From Cristatella mucedo (lineage: Eukaryota > Bryozoa > Phylactolaemata > Cristatellidae), in contig WPIO01000044.1 in NCBI GenBank assembly GCA_009760855.2, positions 3,394,600-3,458,599 of the forward strand: DNA of 64,000 nucleotides. Direction: 5' to 3'. Shown here piece by piece: positions 10,651-21,774 of the stretch. The stretch's first letter is position 1. Each line of letters starts with the position of its first letter. The notes beneath the pieces are model-generated. The model made no database searches. It was not told the DNA's origin and saw only the letters and a program-made list of their open reading frames with translations. Position numbers and translations under genes: made by a program.

Positions 10651-11490
10651 TATATAGCTGAGTGCAAAGTTTAATTCAACTGATTATGTTTTTAAAATTA
10701 ATGTATATCTTCTATCAGATCTTAATGCAAATGGGAATAGAATTATAAATTTATCTGATCCTAATAATGATGGTGATGTAGTAGCAAAGTCTTATGCAGA
10801 TGCAAACTTTGTTGTTAATTCAGGAGCATCACTTAATCTTGCTGGTAAAACCATTACAAATCTTGATGCAGGAGTTAATATTACTGATGGAGTTAATGTT
10901 AGTCAAATAGATAATTATGTTAAAAAACATGTGATACAATGTTAGGAGACTTAAACATGAATAGCTATGCTAATACATATTGGAATCGTGGTAATGGAAA
11001 TCCAACAGTGTTACAGGATGATTAATTTGTTACCTATGGTGTAATGAAACGCGATGTATTACTTAAAGCATTTCCTTCAACAACAAACATAAATATGGGT
11101 GGAAATTCAATAACAAATGTTGCAGATCCTGTTAATCCTAGTGATGTTGCAACAAAGAATTATGTAGATAAAACAGTTATAGAAATAACAGAAGGAATAT
11201 CGATTTCAATGAATATTAAAGCGTTAAATTCAATAATAAATATATCAACATCATATTCATGGACAAATAAAACATCTCCACCTATATGAAGGGTTATGGT
11301 TGTTGTAGCATCTAATTTTGTATTTCTTAGACCTAATAGTGATATTACTGTTGCATCTGGTGATGTAAGAGCTGTAAATACTTCTCCAAGTGGAGGTGTT
11401 GACTTTTAGCATTATGCTTATTTTGCTAGATTAGCAAAAGATTATTACTTCATTGACAATCTTGGAAATTTAAAGGTAAACCTCTTGGTA
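10651..11490 (+). pseudogene. Tail-fibre-like repeat protein 1
   Basis: Repeated modules of the type 'N.ITN..DP.N..D...K.Y.D': LNANGNRIINLSDPNNDGD with VVAKSYADANF; LAGKTITNLDAGVNITDGVN; and INMGGNSITNVADPVNPSDV followed by ATKNYVDKT (11091-11174). This pattern is known from phage tail fibres and collar-type trimeric beta-fibres. Downstream lies a head-like part (VMVVVASNFVFLRPNSDITV, SGDVRAVNTS) with stops. There is a frameshift near 10940 and stops near 11025 and 11287. It probably encoded the receptor-binding or spike component of the particle; this is inference. Confidence 0.6.
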
Positions 11491-11718
11491 AGTTATGTAG
11501 CCTCCTGAGAAATATATATGAACTATGGACACTATTAACTCTTTTAACTTAGTTGCTTTACGTTTACCTTTAACCAGTGGGAATAGTTTTGAAATAACAC
11601 AAATAGCTTCATGGTCTAAACAATGGCGTAAACATGAAGTAGAGCAACATTCTTTTTTAAGTGTTTCTTAACTAATGAATATAATTTATTTGATCTCTCT
11701 TTTTAAATGTATTAGAAT
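11491..11718. other. AT-rich spacer, no clear gene
   Basis: Contains short open pieces after the fibre gene (for example LRLPLTSGNSFEITQIASWS near 11560-11620 on +), which may be a degraded end of the fibre head. Nothing else recognised. Confidence 0.25.
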
Positions 11719-11931
11719 TTATGTTACAGTAAAACAAGTTATACTTGTATAATTACGTAAAAGGCTAGAATCAAATTCAGTTGTATTCATATCTAGATCA
11801 CAGATATCACAATGTATTTCATATTTTTGTTTTGGTCTCTTTAGTTTTGATGGTTTACAATAAGGATGACCCAATTCAAGGTATTTGATTTCAATAAATA
11901 TATTTAAACGTATGTCACAAAATATTTCCAT
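11719..11931 (-). CDS. Small cysteine-containing ORF, unknown
   Basis: 70 codons on the - strand, with a paired-cysteine motif (HCDICDLDMN) and a basic KLKRPKQKYEIH segment. It lies between the fibre and integrase genes and is oriented against them. The CxxC pair might belong to a small zinc-binding module, but with only one pair this is unsupported. Could be a fortuitous ORF. Confidence 0.25.
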   Translation of the reverse strand: MEIFCDIRLNIFIEIKYLELGHPYCKPSKLKRPKQKYEIHCDICDLDMNTTEFDSSLLRNYTSITCFTVT

Positions 11932-11959
11932 TCTCTATAGTATGTCATTTTTAACTCTA

Positions 11960-12814
11960 AATGACAGAAAAAAGACGGTAAATTCAATCCCAACTCAGAT
12001 ATAAGTCAAGTATTCAAACCAAGATCTAACTATATTCCACAAGGTTTCTTTAAGATTTTTGAACATAATGAAAACCACCAAGCAGTCATTTTATATATGC
12101 TTAATGATTCTGGATATATATATGCTTTGAGACTTATTGATGCTGCTAGTAGATATTAAGATTCGAGTCCACTTAAAACAAAGTCATCTAAAGAAGTAAC
12201 ACAAGCAATAATAGATATTTATAGTAAAGGTCCTTTAGAATGGCCAAAGAAAATTAAAGTAAATCCGGGATCAGAGTTTAAAGGAGAGTTTGCTAAAGAA
12301 ATGAAAAGACATAAAACACGTGTTATAGAAGGTACAAGTAAAAAGAGTGTTGCATTTGTTGAAAGAATGAATAGAATAGTAGCTGAGAGAGCATTTATTG
12401 CATGATATGAAAAACAAAGAGAAAGTATTAATAAAAGAGATTATACTAGAAACAAAGAGTGGATTTATAATTTACCAAATATGGTGGATTTTTTCAATAA
12501 TAGTATGACAAAAGCAACTGGTGAAAAACCTGTTAAAGCAATAAAAAAGAAATAGTAAAACTAAAGAAACTAAAATATCATAGAGTAGTAGGAGAATAGG
12601 AAAAGTTGTTAGAACTTGGAACAACTGTTAGATATTTATTAGAACTAGATGAAGGAGAAAATGAAAAAGAAGAAGAGCTACAGACCCGATATGGAGTTCA
12701 ACTAAACATACTATTGTTAGAATAATGGTATTGCAAGAACAGGCAGTTCGTTATTTTAGTAACGACGTTAAAAGAAGTTTTGTTAGAGAGGAAATACAAG
12801 TGATTAAGATTTAG
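11960..12814 (+). pseudogene. Retroviral-like (Polinton-type) integrase, copy 1
   Basis: Reading from about 11970: a lead-in with IPQGFFKIFEHNENHQAVIL, then the rve core: LRLIDAASRY (first catalytic Asp), WPKKIKVNPGSEFKGEF (second catalytic position, here N where relatives have D) and VAFVERMNRI (catalytic Glu). A C-terminal part follows (WIYNLPNMVDFFNNSMTKAT, then TVRYLLELDEGENEKEE, TDPIWSSTKHTIVRI, SFVREEIQVIKI). In-frame stops near 12158 and 12402 and frameshifts near 12550-12680 inactivate it. This is the family-defining Polinton gene that joins element ends to host DNA. It overlaps the convergent membrane gene by 11 bases. Confidence 0.85.
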
Positions 12815-13224
12815 ATTCATCTGTATTTTCTAATGGATTAATTAGTATTTCATTGAATTCTACTTTAGTTATTTTGTCGTCGTCTAAAGCATCTACTATT
12901 TTTGAAACCAAGATAAGATTTGCTTGAAGTGTAGATCTTTTTCTTCTGTCAAGTTGTGATACTGTACTTTCAACTGACACTAACATTGTTGCTAGTCCAC
13001 GTAAAATAGTTACTACATGTGGCAGTTCTTCATATTGTTGAACATAGGTGCTTGTTATAGTAATTGCAAGAGTTAATAAAATACTTATAAATTGAAAAAT
13101 ATATTTAATATGTATTAATTTAGTTAAACAATTTCTGACTCTTTTATTTTCTAAAAGTATTCGATTGCATTTGTCGTTAGCAAATTTAGTTCGTAGGTCT
13201 GAAATTGCTGTCCTATATTATTTC
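12804..13224 (-). CDS. Polinton small membrane protein, unknown function
   Basis: Open on the - strand from about 13224 (no ATG at that edge; the first ATG is at 12986). A basic N-terminal region (LENKRVRNCLTKLIHIKYI) is followed by one hydrophobic segment (FQFISILLTLAITITSTYV) and a soluble part (LDRRKRSTLQANLILVSKIV, LDDDKITKVEFNEILI). Topology suggests a single-pass membrane protein. It is convergent with the integrase and has a degraded counterpart after the second integrase at 16.37-16.55 kb, so it belongs to the element. Confidence 0.45.
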
Positions 13225-13284
13225 GGGAATAAAAATGTTTACCCTTATATAGTCATATCAAGTTAAAACAACTCCAAGTAGTTT

Positions 13285-13449
13285 GTAAATGAATGGAATG
13301 GAGAATAGGCTCTCGAGAATGACGGCAGCCATTAAATAAATCGGACGACGAGAAACGATCGAGCGTTAGCGAGATTGTTTATCGGATTATGGTTTATTTA
13401 ATTGGTGACGTCATTCGAGTGAGCCCTAGGCTCCATTCCATTCATTTAC
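13285..13449. mobile_element. Foldback/MITE-like inverted-repeat element, about 165 bp
   Basis: The two ends are inverted copies: left arm gtaaatgaatggaatggag (13285-13303), right arm the exact complement (13431-13449). Complementarity continues inwards with mismatches (ctctcgagaatgacg against cgtcattcgagtgag, attaaataaa against tttatttaat), so most of the element can fold into one long hairpin around a GC-richer centre. It has no coding capacity. It sits exactly where AT-rich Polinton DNA ends. Confidence 0.7.
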
Positions 13450-13637
13450 TCGCTGCTACCCACTCTCATTCAACCAGAGTACTTTATAGCATTATGTATC
13501 TCAGTCTGTAACTCCACAAAGTCATTGCACTGTAGCACAGAGCCGGACTAACTCAGTTTTAGAGCTCATAAAAACTGCTCAGCAGGAAACACCTCTGTCC
13601 TAGAGCTTCGAGCAAGAGGACGCAGCCGTCATAGCGT
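13450..13637. other. Unassigned DNA between foldback element and LTR-like repeat
   Basis: Base composition rises to normal. A stretch near 13492 (tctcagtctgtaactccac) has a close relative at 45387, so this may be part of another dispersed repeat. No gene seen. Confidence 0.3.
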
Positions 13638-14366
13638 ACCCAGGCTAGGTTTGGTGGGCTGGGACCGGGCGGCTATTTTGAGGGTAAGGGTCACCGGCTA
13701 GGTTGGGGTCGGACCTACGGCTTGACAGGATGTGCGGTGACGAGAGGTCACCGGGGCTCTTGGGTAGGACAAGTTGGCCGAGTAAGTCGTGGTGTTGGAG
13801 GCTCCCAGTCTCGCCAAGTTATGCACCTGGATAGTTGCATGCGTGCTCCGACGATGCGGCCACGCACGACAGACGAGTGACTAATGTCCGAGCAGAGCTG
13901 GATATCATACTCGTTGTTGAGACTGTATATTCCGCGTTCCCCGTGTAGCGCGTTCGCGGCCCCTGCCCTCCGTTAGTTGGCATCTTTCAGAGGAAGCTCT
14001 CGACTGTAGTAGTGGCGACTCCGACTTTCCAAGCAGTTATTCAGCTAGCCAGATATTTTACGGCGTACGCTCGTACTGTTGGAACCGAGTTGGTACAACG
14101 GCGGGACACGTGGAGGCCGACCGACAACTAACACGTTTGTTCCCGCTTGCTTCGTCGTCTTCCACCCCTTTAGTTTACTTTGTGTAGGACCCTCTCTGTT
14201 GACTTGTTTAGTTCCCCTATTGTTGTTAGCGTATGCGATATTATAAAGAGGTCTGACTTGACGGCCGGTCGTCTTACCCTCGCTCAGCGGCATGGCGAGC
14301 GGCAGCGTGCCCTGAGTATGGCGGAGCTTGGCGGGAATTAGCCTCTGACCCCTGGAACTCAGCTAC
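13638..14366 (+). repeat. LTR-like repeat, copy 1
   Basis: A roughly 730-bp sequence that recurs at 47653-48394 with clear similarity throughout (gtacccaggct..., ggtcaccggctagg, cggcgtacgctcgtactgt, cctctgacccctggaac...). It ends ...ctaca, directly followed by L2 sequence. A TATA-like attataaag lies at about 14252. No ORF, primer-binding site or polypurine tract visible, so it is read as a solo LTR of unknown family. This copy's 5' edge lacks a matching target duplication. Confidence 0.5.
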
Positions 14367-14843
14367 AGTTATGTATGGCAGCAGTAGACCAATGCAACGT
14401 AGGAGCAGGACAGTGGGAATAGGGTCCAGAGGACTTGTTGTCTTTTTTTATTGGGATATGAACTTCAGGAAGAGATCACTAGTGACCTGCTTAAATGTAG
14501 ATATTGAGGAGCAGCCAGGAATCGAGGAACAGCATTCTAGTGGGGAGGTTGTCATCGCAGGGATGGATTCCCTGATCTTGTCTATCTTCTGCACAAAGAA
14601 TCGAGAGAAGCGATCGACTAGATCGTCACAGGGATTATTAGGTAAGGAGCCAATCTGGGAGCGGTTGAGGAGATGGTTGATCGTCGACATAAGCATTTTT
14701 TAATTAGTGCATCTGTGATTCAACAAAGTTTTATAGAAGGTAGACTTGGCCTTAGATCGATTGGAACGCCTACAGTAATCCTCGAATGAATGTCGATTGA
14801 CAGTCAGTCCTGATCTTTTGCATGCTTTTTCAAGCTTGCGCTC
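14367..14843 (-). mobile_element. L2 internal fragment
   Basis: The - strand encodes NHLLNRSQIGSLPNNPCDDL, FVQKIDKIRESIPAMTTSPL and related linker/RT N-terminal sequence at about 14448-14696. It lacks both L2 ends: one edge abuts the LTR-like repeat, the other the second Polinton block. It is closest to the 25.2-26 kb copy. Confidence 0.8.
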
Positions 14844-15492
14844 ATTATTATGATCCTAAAGCAGGAAATTTTTTAGAAGCAAAAAATGATATACATTTTT
14901 CTGTAGTTACCGATGATAAGGTAATAATGCAACTAGTTGGCTATTATGCGGAGCTTGTAGGATCTCATGTTTCAGGTGTTACTGGAAGTATAGATAATAC
15001 AATTCAATTCAACAAAGGAATTGAGATGCATCAGCAAAGAAAGCTTACTGAACTAAAAGCGGAAGAGAAATAATGAATCAGGAATACTGTAAAAAGAATT
15101 AAATGATAGAGCGGAAGAGGAAAGAAATATTAGAAATTCGAACGACGTACAAAAAGGAAAAGAATATGACAGCAACATAAAATAAACGGACTCATAGATT
15201 AAAGAAACTACGGTTAATTAACTAAACCGAAATAAAGATAACAATAAATTAAAAAATATTTAAATATTTAGCGACACTGAAGACTATTCTGAATCATTAA
15301 TTAAAGATAATTATCCAAAAGCCTTTAAAGAGATAGAAAAATTAGTAAAAGAGAAATCTGTAGCTAATACATCAGTCAGACCTGATGGGAATGAGGGAAA
15401 GATGAGAAAAATTGAAGCAGGATTACGTATTTAAAAAAGAACAGTAAATAATTTTCTTTTTCACATAGAGAAGAAATGGTAAGTGCCCCAAT
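14844..15492 (+). pseudogene. Minor-capsid-like protein, copy 2 (degenerate)
   Basis: Paralogue of 7428-8317: NKGIEMHQQRKLTELKAEEK matches NKGIEMHQARKL. The charged middle is broken by stops at 15073-15250. The C-terminal part (DYSESL near 15280, EIEKLVKEKSVANTSVRPDG, FHIEKKW) matches the corresponding positions of copy 1. After it the sequence jumps directly into integrase. Confidence 0.6.
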
Positions 15493-16373
15493 GAATTCCA
15501 TTTTTGAATTAAACTATCCTCCTCTACCAGCCTATTGTTCTGACTCGAATCTTGTAGTTGTATTTCGTACGAACCTCAAAACCGTTCCTAGTGGATTGTT
15601 TAACGTAGTTGTACCTAATGAGATTCATCAGGCTGATGCACTATATATGAAAATTGATAATGAATATATATATATATATATATACATCAAGTGTAATTGA
15701 TATTGCTAGTAGATACAAAGGCTCGAGAGCATTGCAAAGCAAATCATCAAAGAAGTATCGAAGGCGATGATTAATATTTATTCAAAAGATCTAGTAGAAT
15801 GGCCAAATAACAAAGCACTAGATCTTGGGTCACAGTCTAAAGACGAATTCAAGAAAGAAATGGAAAGACACTGAACACATTTAAAAAGAACTACTAGCAA
15901 AGAGAAAGTTGCAATAGTTAAGAAAATGAACAGAACTCTATCAGAAAGAGGTTGTATTACTTAACATAAAAAAGAATTGGAGGGTTTGAGTAGAGGAGAT
16001 AACGGTAGAAATAGAAGAGATAGAGAATGATAAAAAACTCAACACCATTATTAGATTACTTGAATAGTAACTTTGCTAGAGCAATAGGAGAAGAATCCGG
16101 TAAAGTTATACAAAAAGAATTTACAATAAAAAAATCCAAAATATCATAGAAAAGTAGGAAAACAAAAATAATTTGAAATTAGAACGTTAGATACTTACTA
16201 AAACCAGGTGAAGTAGAAGGTAAATAAAAAGAGCTACAGATGCGATGTGGAGCTTGACTAAGCATATTGTATTTAGGATAGCAGTAATTAATGAAGAGCC
16301 AGAGAGATATTTTCCAAATGATGTAAAGAGAAGTTAATTTAGGGAGGAGTTGCTAATGATCATACTGGAGTAG
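15490..16373 (+). pseudogene. Retroviral-like integrase, copy 2 (degenerate)
   Basis: LKTVPSGLFNVVVPNEIHQA aligns with the lead-in of copy 1. Then VIDIASRYKGSRALQSKSS carries the first catalytic Asp region, the second is degraded (LDLGSQSKDEF), and VAIVKKMNRTLSERG replaces the catalytic Glu. The C-terminal TKHIVFRIAVI also matches copy 1. A (TA)n tract at 15662-15684 interrupts it, and several stops follow. MCP, exonuclease and fibre genes of copy 1 are missing between this and the minor-capsid-like gene. Confidence 0.75.
15662..15684. repeat. (TA)n tract inside integrase copy 2
   Basis: Located where copy 1 encodes Gly-Tyr-Ile-Tyr with the short run ggatatatatatgc; the copy 2 run is longer. 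Confidence 0.85.
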
Positions 16374-16548
16374 TTACTTTTGAGGCAATTTCATGAGAAT
16401 CTTCTATGATGTCTTCAAATTCTTCTCTTGCGACAATATCCTATGATAACACTTGTTACTGTTGAAATAATCTTGAAATTTCGACCAAGGGTTTTTTCTT
16501 TGATCAGTATCAGCAATAACTCTAATAATATATATTAAATATAAATTA
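16374..16548 (-). pseudogene. Remnant of the small membrane-protein gene, copy 2
   Basis: Occupies the same place after the second integrase as 12804-13224 does after the first, convergent with it, with similar composition on the - strand (EEFEDIIEDS-type acidic C-terminus). No long open frame remains. Confidence 0.3.
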
Positions 16549-16690
16549 TTATAATTCATTTGTATAGCGCCCCAAGAGAACTTAATCTCTATTAACGCGC
16601 TTCACTTATGCTTTGGGGCTCGAGCCCGCGACCTCAGCCAGACCTTGGTCGGGGCGAGCACCTTAACCGCGAGACCAAACCATTTGACAT
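16545..16690 (-). mobile_element. tRNA-derived SINE, family B
   Basis: On the - strand: head atggtttggtctcgcggtta, a B-box-like ggctcgagcccc, then the tail gcgttaatagagattaag...tctcttggggcgctatac and aatgaattataat. The tail contains the agaga...tctct hairpin found in the L2 3' end. Related copies are at 21003-21155 and 52706-52835. Confidence 0.75.
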
Positions 16691-16699
16691 TGCTGATGC

Positions 16700-16936
16700 G
16701 CCTGCAAATTTTGATAGTACATGAGATAAATCATGAACAAAAGCTATATATTAAGAGGATATAGTAATTACTCCAAGAGATCTAACCTTATAGAAAATTG
16801 TATGGTATACTTAACTCAAACCAAATTAAGTAGACTTAAGAATTATAAGTCTCTATATCATATCTCTGATGAGCATATTTTATTCTTAAATTAGAATCTT
16901 CTTTACAAAATAAAAACACTTTCTAACAAACTAATC
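16700..16936. other. AT-rich Polinton-like DNA, no gene
   Basis: Composition matches the Polinton blocks; no open frame of note on either strand. Confidence 0.3.
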
Positions 16937-17340
16937 TCAAACGAGACGTATAAATTCTTTATCAGTTGCATTTATGTAAAACATATAGCAATTAGCAGCG
17001 TTTACCACTGAATCGATGGCATCTAATGGAATATCGGAATAATTGTATTTCTTCAATACATGTTCTCGATTAAGAGCGGTTTCATGACTAACATATGTAG
17101 CTCTAATGTTTAATGATTTCCCAGATTGATTCACGCTATCGTTTTTTGTTTAACTTTTTTCACAGACTATTCTAATTCCATGTAACAGACTTTTCCTTTT
17201 TACATCAGAATTGTGCACATAAAAAGGAAAAGTAGCATCTTCCAGGTTAATATAAAAATATCATCATCAATATGTTTAAATTCAACAAGAAACTCGGACT
17301 TGAAACAGAGATATATTCAAATGCTGCTACTCGTGGATTA
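16937..17340 (-). pseudogene. Unknown ORF of the AT-rich block
   Basis: The longest open part (16937-17134) reads MNQSGKSLNIRATYVSHETA ... VLKKYNYSDIPLDAIDSVVN ... CYMFYINATDKEFIRLV. Further upstream pieces in other frames (EDATFPFYVHNSDVKRKSLL, GIRIVCEKS, and ADDNPRVAAFEYISV) look protein-like. Probably one decayed gene of the second Polinton copy or of a third element. No family recognised. Confidence 0.35.
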
Positions 17341-17700
17341 TCATCAGCAATAAGTAAAATTCTAGAATCACTTTCAACAACACCCCCATTAATTACTCAC
17401 CAAATTGACTAGCAGCTCATTACCACAATTTACATATCTTAAACCCTTTACTGATACTAAAAACATATACCCTTTAATAAATCCCTAGCTAGTAAACGCG
17501 AAACTCAAAAAGATCCTATAACTTTTCTACTAGAAAACGCGTCTAATACCTTTTCCAAGACGTCATTAACTTCATTATTGTGGCATTTCTTTGTTTCAAG
17601 TGTTTCACTTTCTGAAAGGATTTGTTAATATATCATATGGAAAAATTTTGTTTAGTATCAAAATTGATTTAGTACTCCAAGAAATAAAGTTCTCATCCCA
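17341..17700. other. AT-rich block end, degraded
   Basis: A + strand start at about 17272 (MFKFNKKLGLETEIYSNAAT) runs only to about 17410. Otherwise no sustained frame. Composition changes to GC-normal near 17720, taken as the edge of the Polinton-derived DNA. Confidence 0.3.
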
Positions 17701-18708
<1,008 letters not shown>

Positions 18709-18719
18709 CTAACATGAGG

Positions 18720-20130
18720 CTAGAGGTTGTGTTAATTAAGAGGTACTCGGGGTCCACAAAACGAGTTGGGTTGCTAAAACAGCTCCCAAAGCTTGATTAC
18801 GACGGCGATAGGATTAAAGCATGAAGATTACTGCTTCTGATCTTCCTAAGACGGGATCACGTCATACATTTTTCGGGCTAGGTAGAGACCGCTTGTCCCT
18901 CTTCCCCTAAAGATCAAGCTTTGGTCTTGGGTTCCGTTTGGATGCACGGACAAGAGCTCCGTTCGTACCCCGGCATAGCAGTCTAAGCCAGATCGGTTAA
19001 GTGCAAGGTCTTTAAACCCTCGCCCCTACAGCGATTGATGGTCGCTTGTGCATAACAATAACATACTCTGGTTGAATTCGAGAGGGTTATTGAGTATATG
19101 CAGTTCCTCACTATTGCATATATAGATACTAATACTTATACTAATTGCATACCGCCCAAATATATTTAGCGTCTCCAGCTCATTGCCACTGCTTGGCCAT
19201 CTCACACAAATGCAGATTACACTTGCACTACCCGGCCTGTTGTCATCGCTAGGAGCCGCAGGCGCTAGGCTGCAAGCGTATAGTGGGTAGCTTTAGATCC
19301 GAGCCGAGGAAATGCCCATTGCCTCGTGGCTTCTGCTGTGACAAGGTCTCGACGTGGGCACTTCCGGTTTGCTATGTAGGAAATGTGTAGTACAAGGATA
19401 CTCACGAAAATGAACAACTTTACACCGGTGAAGTGATGTTTTATGTAATGCCGGTCTGTTATGACATTGATTGGATTATGTTCTTCGCTTTGAATACTTC
19501 GCTTTTTATTGAACTGTCGTTCTTACGGTCATCATCAAACGGCAGGGGGTGTTCTAAGATTCCATAGCTGTGTCATGTCCTCAAACCGCTGCTGTGCTGT
19601 AGCTGCCTTCTGTTGGCATGTGCTTGGCTGGTGGCTGTTACTTGAATAGTGCTTCCACTTAGCAAAAAATTTTCACCCACCTTTAAGGTGTAATTTTGTT
19701 CATCGTTTCTATAGGTTCTAGTTCCCGAAGGAGGGTGAATTTGGAGTGTTGTTTGCCAATTTAATGCTATGTTCAACTCATTGCAATTAGCTTGCACTAA
19801 AACTAGCATAACTTGCCATCACATCAAATATAAACGGTTTCCCGTGACAGCTGCTTCTTACAGTCATTTTCGTCTAAATCACGGCACACAGAAAATCCAT
19901 CTACATCCACGATATCTGTCCTCAATAATTTTAATCGAGCTCGTTAAATCTAGCATTTTTAGCTTCAATGTCCTTGCTTCTTGACTTCATAGCCTCTAAC
20001 TGATTTGGCTTCGATCTTCATTGATACATTTCCTTTAAATAGTTAGCGTTCGATAATGCGTGCACATCCCTTGTGTTCTGGGTGCACCGTCGTAGATGCC
20101 AGCGAAGCACTCACTTTGCATCAGTAACTT
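18720..20130. other. Unassigned DNA, no gene seen
   Basis: Mixed composition. The only notable frame is 19573-19809 on - (starts MLVLVQANCNELNIALNWQT), which might be the 3' part of the LINE remnant at 20130-20475, but I cannot align it. Confidence 0.25.
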
Positions 20131-20475
20131 CATTAATTACAACTACAGATGTAAGAATGCCTGCATCCTGTTGGCACAATAAAGTTATGCGTTGTTTTTG
20201 CCGACATTTTGATATTTTCTTTGGCTTTTGAGATACTCGGCGAGCTTGACAGCTGCAAAGGTGAAGCTTGCTTGTAAGTAGCTGATAAACTTGCTTTTCT
20301 ATTCCGGCCAGAGATGCAAATGTCCTCTAGCTCCACCCGAGCTATTTCTTAAATGGCCGCATACAGCAGGGTATCGTCAGCATAGAAACGAGAGCCCATC
20401 TCATGGGCCTTAATCACTTTTCGTATGATCAATGTAAGTGGAGGAGTTGTACCACGTAGCTTCCGATAAGGTCTC
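20131..20475 (-). pseudogene. Old LINE reverse-transcriptase fragment (L2/CR1-like)
   Basis: The - strand reads IIRKVIKAHEMGSRFYADDT then LLYAAI and a stop near 20350, followed by VELEDICISGRNRKAS and a Ser/Lys-rich stretch to about 20133. The FYADDT box after an ..I.K.H..G. segment is the L2/CR1 motif C context. More diverged than the other L2 copies in the window. Confidence 0.55.
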
Positions 20476-21000
20476 ACGAAGCTACCTGCGTAGAATCTTG
20501 CGTCTTCCGGAATAGACGGCTTCGGACTACGCTCGAACTTTGTGCAATTATACCCGTGTTGTCGAACGCAAACGGTTTTTGCAGCAAAAAGAGACCGCCC
20601 TAGAGATGCCCATTAACTCGACCGACTTCGCTCCTAATGGTTTGCTTTCTAATTTGTGACCTTGCAAAATTGCTCACGTTAATGTATGAGATGCCTGGTG
20701 CTGTAGAAAACAGATAAATGTCGGTGCCAGTAGCGAAAGTCGTTGTGAAACGTCCCTGGTTGCAGTTGCCTCAACTCCCGAGGGCTGGCACACTTCTAAT
20801 GGATATCCGGCCAGCAAGTGGCCCTGTGCACAACGTGACAGAAGCCGGTGAATGGCAGGGCGGCATTCTTAGCTCCTCCTGCAGTGAGTTATAAAAAGGT
20901 TTGGATAGAGATTTGTTTCTTTTGTAGCGCTACATACAAGAATTAGTAATACTATATTTTTTTATTTGTTAAAGTCATGCTAAAACTGTTTTGGTCCAGA
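20476..21000. other. Unassigned DNA
   Basis: May include further 5' parts of the old LINE near 20476-20560 (- strand). No recognisable gene; AT-rich from 20920. Confidence 0.25.
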
Positions 21001-21002
21001 CG

Positions 21003-21155
21003 CTCTGTGCCTGCTGGTTTGGCCCAGTGCTTTAAGTGCTCACCCGACCAAGGTCAAGGTAATTTATTTGTGGACATGAAGTCGTGGGCTCGAGCCCAGC
21101 GAAGTGCCTGAGTAGAGATTAGGTTCTCTTAGGGTGCTGTACAAATGAATTATAT
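21003..21155 (+). mobile_element. tRNA-derived SINE, family B
   Basis: Head ggtttggcccagtgcttta (A-box-like), a roughly 25-bp insertion in the middle, B-box-like gggctcgagccc, then gcctgagtagagattagg, ttctcttagggtgctgtac and aatgaattat. The tail matches the L2 3' hairpin region. Confidence 0.8.
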
Positions 21156-21774
21156 TGTATATATTTACTCGGAGCCTTACCCACATTTTGCCTGGCTGTG
21201 CAGCTGATAGCGAGCTATTGAGTACAAGCGTTTTTTATAGATCCACACTGAGGATGCCGATTAATGCTTCGTGATAGTACTAAGAGAAGCCAATCTGGAG
21301 AGTTAAAGATTCTGACTGCAGCGATTGGCCGAAGGGCCGACTAAGAGCCTGGACGAGTGAGTGAACACACAAGTGCTGTTCACTGGGTTGCTAGGCGACC
21401 AAACTCAAAGACTGGTCAAGCAGCTGCCGAGAGGTAACCCCTTCATTGTCATGTACACGTCTCAGGTGCCAGTCATCCTGCAGCAGATAATTGCATCGGC
21501 GATGGTGAACTACGAGTCAAGATCAGCCCTCGGTTGCTGACTAGCTAACTGCCAGCCACCGGAAAGGCTGGAGTCCCGATCAAACAGAGTCCTCTGGCGA
21601 TATCTAATAGACTGAGCTAACCGATGAAAGCATGATGATTGTCTGATATGCTACCAACCTTAGTATGCGACCGGCAACCCCGTTAAAGATGACATTAATT
21701 TAAGTATTGTGCATTTCAGCTAATACTTTGTGATGCACACGCTCGCTAGGTACGGTGTATGTCAGGTGCTCGTT
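21156..21774. other. Unassigned DNA
   Basis: No repeat family or gene recognised; GC-normal with no long open frames. Confidence 0.25.

Noticed and set aside
10651-11490. Bacterial prophage contamination because of tail-fibre repeats
   Set aside because: The same block carries a Polinton-type integrase and is interrupted by eukaryotic L2 and SINE elements, with no Shine-Dalgarno or phage morphogenesis genes.
8330-12814. Alternative genetic code (TGA or TAA read as an amino acid) in the AT-rich block
   Set aside because: TAA, TAG and TGA all occur in frame at positions where relatives have different residues, and frameshifts are equally common. Ordinary pseudogene decay explains it.
13269-17680. 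actccaag motif (13270, 16769, 17672) as Polinton terminal repeats
   Set aside because: Only 8 bp is shared, flanks do not match, and no inverted partner was found.
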